A stretch of 5,343 nucleotides of DNA, taken from positions 1-5,343 of the forward strand of contig CAIKHC010000219.1 of the NCBI GenBank assembly GCA_903827085.1, written 5' to 3'. The DNA comes from an uncultured Candidatus Nemicrothrix sp. (GTDB taxonomy: Bacteria > Actinomycetota > Acidimicrobiia > Acidimicrobiales > Acidimicrobilacustridaceae). This document shows, one piece after another, positions 1 through 5,343 of the stretch (position 1 is its first letter; each line of letters opens with the position of its first letter). The position numbers were made by a program, and so were the translations under genes. The notes beneath the pieces are model-generated. The model was not told where the DNA came from. It was given only the letters and a program-made list of their open reading frames with translations, and did no database searches.

Positions 1-156
1 ACCAGGCGTGCGCATCGTCGTGGCGACCACTGTTCCGTCGAGTCGAATCTCGAGCGGCTCTTCGACAATCAGTTCTTCGGGACGCCGACCCTCGTCGATA
101 CTTCCGCCGTCGCTGAAGCGCCGGGCAAGAACGCTCTCTGATCGGCGACGAGTCAT
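1..156 (-). CDS. fdhD: Sulfur carrier protein FdhD, formate dehydrogenase accessory (N-terminal part, cut by window edge)
   Basis: FdhD passes sulfur from the cysteine desulfurase IscS to the molybdenum cofactor of formate dehydrogenase in the cytoplasm. That role is family knowledge. The 52 visible codons read from an ATG and include RRPEELIVEEPLEIRLDGT at residues 24-42, followed by VVATTMRTPG up to the edge. This is the conserved N-terminal block of FdhD, where the family normally goes on with the ELA-GFL segment. The reactive cysteine loop of the family lies beyond the window and cannot be checked. An in-frame GTG at 163-165 could start the protein three codons earlier. Neither start has a convincing ribosome binding site. 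The gene runs in the same direction as groEL, 74 bases downstream of its stop, with a stable hairpin in between, so it may depend on read-through or on a promoter inside the groEL 3' end. Confidence 0.85.
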   Translation of the reverse strand, partial: MTRRRSESVLARRFSDGGSIDEGRRPEELIVEEPLEIRLDGTVVATTMRTPG

Positions 157-178
157 AGGTGACACGGTACCCGCACGC

Positions 179-208
179 GAAACGAGCGCCCCGAAGGGCG
201 CCCGTTTC
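179..208 (-). terminator. UUCG-loop hairpin after groEL (terminator or intercistronic stem)
   Basis: Read on the minus strand, arms GAAACG and CGTTTC enclose GCGCCC and GGGCGC around a TTCG loop, giving 13 paired positions. The central position pairs G with U in minus-strand RNA but would be an A/C mismatch in plus-strand RNA, which indicates that the minus-strand transcript is the relevant one. C(UUCG)G is a known exceptionally stable tetraloop. The hairpin begins 22 bases after the groEL stop. No U-run follows, so this is either a U-poor terminator, as is common in GC-rich actinobacteria, or a stabilising stem between groEL and fdhD. Confidence 0.75.
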
Positions 209-230
209 CAAACTGTGAACCGTCAGAGGA

Positions 231-1956
<1,726 letters not shown>

Positions 1957-1969
1957 CAGGAAACCACCG

Positions 1970-1979
1970 TCAGGCCTGA
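1970..1979. repeat. 10-base perfect palindrome TCAGGCCTGA
   Basis: TCAGGCCTGA is its own reverse complement and sits 13 bases from the CIRCE element on its promoter-distal side, in the presumed groEL promoter region. It might be a second protein-binding site, but a ten-base palindrome in GC-rich DNA can arise by chance. Confidence 0.3.
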
Positions 1980-1990
1980 ATCGCAACCTG

Positions 1991-2019
1991 AGAGGAAAGA
2001 ATCCCGGCCAGGACCGGGA
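1991..2019 (-). terminator. Intrinsic terminator after the CysO-like gene
   Basis: On the minus strand TCCCGG and CCGGGA pair around a six-base loop (2002-2019), and the following bases read TTCTTTCCTCT, a pyrimidine tract rich in T. The stem starts 14 bases after the stop of the CysO-like gene. It separates that transcript from groEL, which then depends on its own CIRCE-controlled promoter. Confidence 0.65.
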
Positions 2020-2033
2020 AATGGCTCGGGGAC

Positions 2034-2312
2034 TCAGGCCCCGCCGGCCACAGCCTGCATGATCGAAACCGTGACGCCATCGGGCACGACCGTGTCGAGG
2101 CCTTCCATAAAGCGGACATCGTCGTCGTCGACAAACACGTTGACGTAGCGCACGAGGCTGCCATCGTCAGAAAGAAGCTTCTCGGAAAAGCCCGGATAGG
2201 CAGCATCGAGGCTGGCCAGGACCTGCGCAACCGTGGCGCCCTCGACCGACACGGTCGACTCACCAGATGTCAGTGGACGGAAGACGGGGGGAACTCGGAC
2301 GGTAACGCTCAT
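2034..2312 (-). CDS. MoaD/ThiS-family ubiquitin-fold sulfur carrier, CysO-like
   Basis: Proteins of this small cytoplasmic family are activated at a C-terminal Gly-Gly and carry sulfur as a thiocarboxylate. Mycobacterial CysO donates it to the cysteine synthase CysM. The 92-residue protein shows the beta-grasp pattern: MSVTVRVPPVFRPLTSGE at the start, RYVNVFVDDDDVRF at 55-68 (CysO family has RFVNIYVNDEDVRF), and a C-terminus ending VSIMQAVAGGA. The ATG has GAGG eight bases upstream. Unlike most mature carriers it ends Gly-Gly-Ala, so one residue would have to be removed before activation; CysO-system JAMM proteases (Mec+) and QbsD-type proteases are known to trim carriers of this kind. No cysM or mec gene is in the window, so partner and pathway are unproven. 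A role in molybdopterin or thiamine synthesis cannot be excluded. The gene is divergent from gpgS. Confidence 0.88.
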   Translation of the reverse strand: MSVTVRVPPVFRPLTSGESTVSVEGATVAQVLASLDAAYPGFSEKLLSDDGSLVRYVNVFVDDDDVRFMEGLDTVVPDGVTVSIMQAVAGGA

Positions 2313-2320
2313 GACAGAAA

Positions 2321-2324
2321 CCTC
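2321..2324 (-). promoter_or_regulatory. Ribosome binding site of the CysO-like gene
   Basis: The minus strand reads GAGG followed by eight bases and the ATG at 2312. This supports that start, which also gives the expected MSVTVRVP family beginning. Confidence 0.65.
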
Positions 2325-2343
2325 GGACGTCGGTATCGAACGG

Positions 2344-2385
2344 GGCCAATCCTAGCGACCGGTCGCCATGTGGCACCTATTGGCC
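2344..2385. repeat. Cluster of inverted repeats in the divergent gap (possible operator region)
   Basis: The 125-base gap between the divergent CysO-like gene and gpgS must hold both promoters. It contains GGCCAAT (2344-2350) with its inverse ATTGGCC (2379-2385), a perfect 12-base palindrome GCGACCGGTCGC (2355-2366), and GCCA-TG-TGGC (2365-2374). Such overlapping dyads in a shared promoter region suggest regulator binding, but no known operator consensus is recognised. I could not fix convincing -35/-10 pairs for either gene. Confidence 0.4.
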
Positions 2386-2437
2386 ACAGTTCTAACTCGG
2401 CCTTGCCCCCGGGGCCTGTCTCGCCAACGATGGAGAG

Positions 2438-3346
2438 GTGACCTCCACCCGCACCCACGTCGCCAGCGCGTTCGACCTCGATGAACTCGTCGGAGTCAAA
2501 GGCGCCACCACGGTGTCGGTGTGTATCCCCGCCCGGAACGAAGAGGCCACGGTTGGGCAGATCGTCGAACGCATTCGCACGAAGTTGATCGACACTCGCC
2601 CGCTCGTCGACGAGATCATCGTGGTCGACGACCACTCCACCGATCGAACAGCCGAGGAAGCACATTCGGCCGGCGCAACCGTGGTTGATGCATCGCAGGT
2701 GTTAGTTGAGTTCGGGCGCGGTCACGGCAAAGGCGAAGCGTTGTGGAAGTCGCTCTATGCATCGAGCGGCGACATTGTCGTGTGGTGCGATGCCGACGTT
2801 CGCGACTTCAGTACGCGTTTCATTTCCGGAATGCTCGGCCCGCTCCTCACCGATTCGTCAATCGGTTTTGTGAAGGGCTTCTACGAACGACCAGTCGACG
2901 GCCACGTTCGCGGCGGCGGACGAGTCACCGAACTTGTTGCCCGCCCACTTCTCACTATGTGCTTTCCCGAACTTGGCGAAATCGTGCAACCACTTTCGGG
3001 TGAATACGGTGGTCGCCGCGCAGTACTCGAGCAATTGCCCTTCGTCGAGGGATACGGCGTCGACATCGCAATGCTGATCGACATCGTGAACCGGTTTGGC
3101 GCCGAAACCATTGCGCAGGTTGATCTTGGCGAACGCATCCATCGCAACCGACCACTGCACGAACTTTCGCCAATGGCTGCGCAGGTCATGCAAGCTGCGA
3201 TGCGTCGTATTCAGCCTGGACTTGTTCCCGATGCCTTCACGCTGAGTCCCCCCGATCTCGATGCGCACGAAATTTCCTACGCCGAACGTCCAGCACTTGC
3301 GACTCTTGAGTCCTACCGCCAACTGCACCCGCGGCTCGCAGACTGA
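2438..3346 (+). CDS. gpgS: Glucosyl-3-phosphoglycerate synthase (GT-A fold glycosyltransferase)
   Basis: GpgS transfers glucose from a nucleotide sugar (UDP-glucose in mycobacteria) to 3-phosphoglycerate. This is the first step toward glucosylglycerate and, in mycobacteria, methylglucose lipopolysaccharide. The 302-residue protein has the nucleotide-sugar fold start VSVCIPARNEEATVG (26-40), IIVVDDHSTDRT (60-71), GHGKGEALWKSL (95-106), the metal-binding DAD in WCDADV (116-121), the acceptor loop GGGRVTELVARPLL (159-172), QPLSGEYGGRR (184-194), EGYGVDI (204-210) and HRNRPL (235-240), whose histidine matches the family metal ligand. These blocks follow the mycobacterial GpgS order closely. It is a little shorter than the 324-residue M. 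tuberculosis enzyme, mainly at the N-terminus and in the acceptor loop. The start is GTG, the only start after the upstream in-frame stop at 2393 that keeps the first beta strand whole. A purine-rich GGAGAG directly abuts it, which is unusually close. The oxidoreductase gene follows 42 bases downstream. Confidence 0.93.
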   Translation: MTSTRTHVASAFDLDELVGVKGATTVSVCIPARNEEATVGQIVERIRTKLIDTRPLVDEIIVVDDHSTDRTAEEAHSAGATVVDASQVLVEFGRGHGKGEALWKSLYASSGDIVVWCDADVRDFSTRFISGMLGPLLTDSSIGFVKGFYERPVDGHVRGGGRVTELVARPLLTMCFPELGEIVQPLSGEYGGRRAVLEQLPFVEGYGVDIAMLIDIVNRFGAETIAQVDLGERIHRNRPLHELSPMAAQVMQAAMRRIQPGLVPDAFTLSPPDLDAHEISYAERPALATLESYRQLHPRLAD

Positions 3347-3365
3347 TTCCGGCCGTCACTGCAAC

Positions 3366-3391
3366 AGGATTTGGCGTACGTTTCGCCAATG
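3366..3391 (+). promoter_or_regulatory. Structured translation start of the luciferase-like oxidoreductase gene
   Basis: AGGA at 3366-3369 is followed by a perfect six-base hairpin, TTGGCG (3371-3376) with CGCCAA (3384-3389) around a seven-base loop. The last base of the hairpin is the A of the ATG at 3389. Linearly AGGA is 19 bases from the ATG, too far for a normal Shine-Dalgarno site, but folding would place them side by side. Alternatively translation starts at the TTG at 3371 or without a Shine-Dalgarno site. Confidence 0.35.
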
Positions 3392-4240
3392 GATTTCGGA
3401 ATCATCTTCGCAAACACTGGCGCCTACACGACTCCTGAAGGCGCCATCACAATGGGTCAGTGCGCAGAAGCCAACGGCTTCGAAAGTGTCTGGACGGTTG
3501 AACACCCCGCCATCCCAAAGGGATACGAAAGCGAGTACCCCTACTCACGTGACGGCAAGATGCCCGGCGACGAAACCGCGCCCGTGCCCGATCCGCTCGT
3601 ATGGCTCACGTGGGTTGGCGCACATACGACGACTCTGAAGTTGGCAACTGGCGTCATGATCCTGCCGCTGCGCAATCCCGTTGTGTTTGCGAAGGAATGC
3701 GCAACGCTCGACATGCTCACCGGCGGACGTTTCATCCTTGGTGTTGGTGTCGGCTGGTTGCATGAGGAATTCGACGCGATTGGCGTGGACTGGGACGACC
3801 GCGGCGCACACACCGACGATTCCATTCACGCGCTGCGCGCACTATGGAACAACGAGGTCGCGAACTACCAAGGAACTCACAGTTCGTTCAGCGACATCTA
3901 TTCGTTTCCCAAACCGGCAAACGGAACGATCCCTGTAGTCGTTGGTGGACATTCAAAGCCTGCGGCCCGAAGAGCAGGACGATTCGGCGATGGCTTCTTC
4001 CCCGCCGATCCGCGCAAGCTGCCCGAACTTCTTCCCGTCATGCGCGCTGCGGCAGAAGAGGCTGGCCGTGATCCCAACACCATCGAGATCACGAGCGGCG
4101 GGGCACCCACGGTTGAAATCATCAAGATGCTCGCCGACCTTGGCGTCACCCGAATGTTGGTTCCGCCGCTGGCAATGCACCCAGCGAAACTGCCAGAAGC
4201 AATGGGCAAATTCGCCGACGATGTGATTTCGAAGTTCTAA
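3389..4240 (+). CDS. Luciferase-like (LLM class) oxidoreductase, probably F420-dependent
   Basis: This belongs to the bacterial luciferase-like TIM-barrel superfamily, and in style to the actinobacterial F420-dependent group (TIGR03619-like). The substrate cannot be read from the sequence. The 283-residue protein begins MDFGIIFANTGAY, the usual first strand, then has AEANGFESVWTVEHP (26-40), TLKLATGVMILPLRNPVVFA (82-101), LDMLTGGRFILGVGVGWLHE (107-126), EFDAIGVDW (127-135) and IPVVVGGHSKPAARRAGRFG (181-200), all typical blocks. Length is normal for the family. The ATG at 3389 is preferred to an upstream in-frame TTG at 3371, because MDFGII matches the family start. It may be cotranscribed with gpgS, since no clear terminator lies in the 42-base gap. 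FMN instead of F420 as cofactor is possible. A convergent glycerate kinase gene ends 11 bases beyond its stop. Confidence 0.9.
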   Translation: MDFGIIFANTGAYTTPEGAITMGQCAEANGFESVWTVEHPAIPKGYESEYPYSRDGKMPGDETAPVPDPLVWLTWVGAHTTTLKLATGVMILPLRNPVVFAKECATLDMLTGGRFILGVGVGWLHEEFDAIGVDWDDRGAHTDDSIHALRALWNNEVANYQGTHSSFSDIYSFPKPANGTIPVVVGGHSKPAARRAGRFGDGFFPADPRKLPELLPVMRAAAEEAGRDPNTIEITSGGAPTVEIIKMLADLGVTRMLVPPLAMHPAKLPEAMGKFADDVISKF

Positions 4241-4251
4241 CTGATTCGTTC

Positions 4252-5244
4252 TCAGTGCCCGACAAACTCGAGTGCAACTTCGATAGCGCACTCAATCGGA
4301 TCTTCCATCGAACGATCAACGCCGAATCTCTCGGTGAGAGATACCACCGAGAAGCCTTTCGGGAACGCCGGCAAAGGTTCAATCACCTCGCCGACTATCG
4401 CCACACACGGAACATCAAGTTCCGCGCACAGCGCGGCGACACCGCCAACGACTTTTCCGTCGAACGACTCGTCATCAAGGAATCCTTCGCCGGTGATGAC
4501 GAGGTCAGCGCCTTCAATCAGTTCATCGAGTCCGACTTCATCAGCAACGAACTCAAAACCGCTGACGAGCTTGGCCCCAACGGTGAGCAATCCACCAGCA
4601 AGTCCACCCGCTGCACCCGCACCTTCAACTTCGGTGACGTCGACACCGGATTCCATCTTGAACACCTGTGCCAGACGCTCAAGCCGACGGCGAAGCAGTG
4701 CAACCTGCGAAGGCGATGCACCTTTCTGCGGAGCAAAAACTTCTGCAGCATCGACGAACGTTGTGCGCACATCACACGCGACAGAAAGATCAATGCCGCG
4801 AAACTTTTGCGCTGGATGCATGGCCTTCAAGGCGCCGAGTCCCCCATCGGTCGTTGCCGAACCACCGACACCAACAACGATGCGACGCGCTCCCGCTTCG
4901 ACCGCGCTCAGAAGTAGTTCGCCAACCCCGCGTGTCGTCGCTTCAATCGCATCGTTTTCTTCGGCACCGCCGGCAAGAACCAGACCCGAGGCGGCGGCCA
5001 TTTCAATGACTGCTGTTCCCTTTGCCAGTCGCCACCCCGCGTCGACCGGATCTCCAAGAGGCCCGGTCACGGTCGTTGAGCGATTGGCACCGCCAAGAAC
5101 ATCGAGGAATCCTTCGCCCCCGTCGGCCATCGGACAGATCTCGACCTCGTGGCCGGCCCCGGCCAGCGCGGCTCCGATCGCAGACGCGAGAGCGGACGCG
5201 GTTGTCGTTCCTTTGAACTTGTCTGGAGCTACAACGACCCGCAT
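4252..5244 (-). CDS. glxK: Glycerate kinase (type 1, GlxK/GarK family), compact form
   Basis: Enzymes of this family phosphorylate D-glycerate with ATP, usually to 2-phosphoglycerate, feeding it into lower glycolysis. The 330-residue protein starts MRVVVAPDKFKGTTTASALA, the family N-terminus, and continues with CPMADGGEGFLDVL (37-50), VIEMAAASGL (79-88), RRIVVGVGGSATTDGGLGAL (120-139), VACDV (155-159), PQKGAS (172-177), GAGAAGGLAGGLL (208-220) and DLVITGEGFLDDESFDGKVV (247-266). Family members are commonly about 370-380 residues. The shortening appears to lie between GGLGAL and VACDV, where about 25-30 residues seem absent, and the following segment reads RTTFVDAAEVFA instead of the usual Asn-Pro-Leu/Gly-rich loop. 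The reading frame is unbroken, so this is a variant rather than decay. The ATG has only a closely placed GAGAG before it. It is convergent with the oxidoreductase gene. Confidence 0.93.
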   Translation of the reverse strand: MRVVVAPDKFKGTTTASALASAIGAALAGAGHEVEICPMADGGEGFLDVLGGANRSTTVTGPLGDPVDAGWRLAKGTAVIEMAAASGLVLAGGAEENDAIEATTRGVGELLLSAVEAGARRIVVGVGGSATTDGGLGALKAMHPAQKFRGIDLSVACDVRTTFVDAAEVFAPQKGASPSQVALLRRRLERLAQVFKMESGVDVTEVEGAGAAGGLAGGLLTVGAKLVSGFEFVADEVGLDELIEGADLVITGEGFLDDESFDGKVVGGVAALCAELDVPCVAIVGEVIEPLPAFPKGFSVVSLTERFGVDRSMEDPIECAIEVALEFVGH

Positions 5245-5290
5245 CTCTCAAGTGAAGCAGGGATCGCGAACCGGCGAATCCTCAGTTGCG

Positions 5291-5343
5291 CTAGCTGCTG
5301 GAGCCGAGATCGGCGCCAGCCATAACGAGAACCGTTGCGCCGG
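5291..5343 (-). CDS. Possible 3' end of an unidentified minus-strand gene
   Basis: One minus-strand frame entering from the window edge reads GATVLVMAGADLGSSS and stops at TAG (5291-5293), 46 bases upstream of the glycerate kinase start. It has a plausible hydrophobic C-terminal composition and could be the upstream gene of the same transcript. With only 16 residues no family can be named. The other two minus frames are also open over much of this stretch, so the call is weak. The 46 bases between it and the kinase start show no promoter or terminator that I can support. Confidence 0.25.
   Translation of the reverse strand, partial: GATVLVMAGADLGSSS

Noticed and set aside
1970..2263. Minus-strand open frame of 97 codons overlapping the CysO-like gene
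   Set aside because: It is a shifted frame of the real gene, Ser/Arg-rich, and runs through the terminator-like hairpin.
2309..2665. Minus-strand open frame of 118 codons over the divergent gap and the gpgS start
   Set aside because: It is antisense to the conserved gpgS N-terminal blocks and shows no family signature.
2858..3328. Minus-strand open frame of 156 codons opposite gpgS
   Set aside because: It is a shadow of gpgS; the plus-strand reading has unmistakable GpgS motifs throughout.
3371..3388. TTG start for the oxidoreductase at 3371
   Set aside because: It adds six residues before the conserved MDFGII start and has AGGA only one base away; kept only as an alternative.
4255..4917. 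Plus-strand open frame of 220 codons opposite glycerate kinase
   Set aside because: Antisense shadow; the minus-strand reading carries all glycerate kinase blocks.
5252..5343. Plus-strand GTG frame running off the right edge
   Set aside because: It has no ribosome binding site or recognisable sequence, and it competes with the equally weak minus-strand tail; not supportable.

Overview
The window is an ordinary, densely coding stretch of chromosome, most likely from an actinobacterium. The evidence is a GroEL of the actinobacterial GroEL2 type, a glucosyl-3-phosphoglycerate synthase (GpgS), a luciferase-like F420-type oxidoreductase and a CysO-like sulfur carrier, all with fairly GC-rich codon use and frequent GTC/GAC/CTC codons. 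A deep-branching lineage such as Acidimicrobiia would fit, but that is a guess from protein style and not from any marker gene. No mobile element, CRISPR array, tRNA, rRNA or phage gene is visible.

Layout, left to right. At 1-156 (minus) is the N-terminal part of FdhD, the sulfurtransferase for formate dehydrogenase, cut by the window edge. Between it and groEL is a strong hairpin with a UUCG loop. groEL fills 231-1847 (minus), has a clear ribosome binding site and lies downstream of a near-perfect CIRCE operator (1930-1956), so HrcA heat-shock repression is expected. No groES lies beside it. Upstream on the same strand, 2034-2312 encodes a 92-residue ubiquitin-fold sulfur carrier resembling mycobacterial CysO, with one extra alanine after the usual terminal Gly-Gly. 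It is followed by its own terminator-like hairpin (2002-2019).

The 125-base region 2313-2437 is a divergent intergenic region rich in inverted repeats. From there gpgS (2438-3346) and a luciferase-like monooxygenase-family oxidoreductase (3389-4240) run on the plus strand, 42 bases apart, possibly as a unit. They meet a convergent glycerate kinase gene (4252-5244, minus) across only 11 bases. The last ~100 bases may hold the 3' tail of another minus-strand gene (5291-5343), but this is weak.

How the genes may work together: GpgS joins glucose to 3-phosphoglycerate, the first step toward glucosylglycerate and methylglucose lipopolysaccharides. Glycerate kinase returns free glycerate to glycolysis, so the two could sit at opposite ends of glucosylglycerate metabolism; this is inference from proximity only. 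FdhD and the CysO-like protein are both sulfur-handling proteins on either side of groEL, which may be coincidence. I found no convincing undescribed system. The most notable details are the Gly-Gly-Ala tail of the sulfur carrier, the compact glycerate kinase with an altered substrate-region motif, the structured start of the oxidoreductase gene, and the hairpin-rich regulatory gaps.
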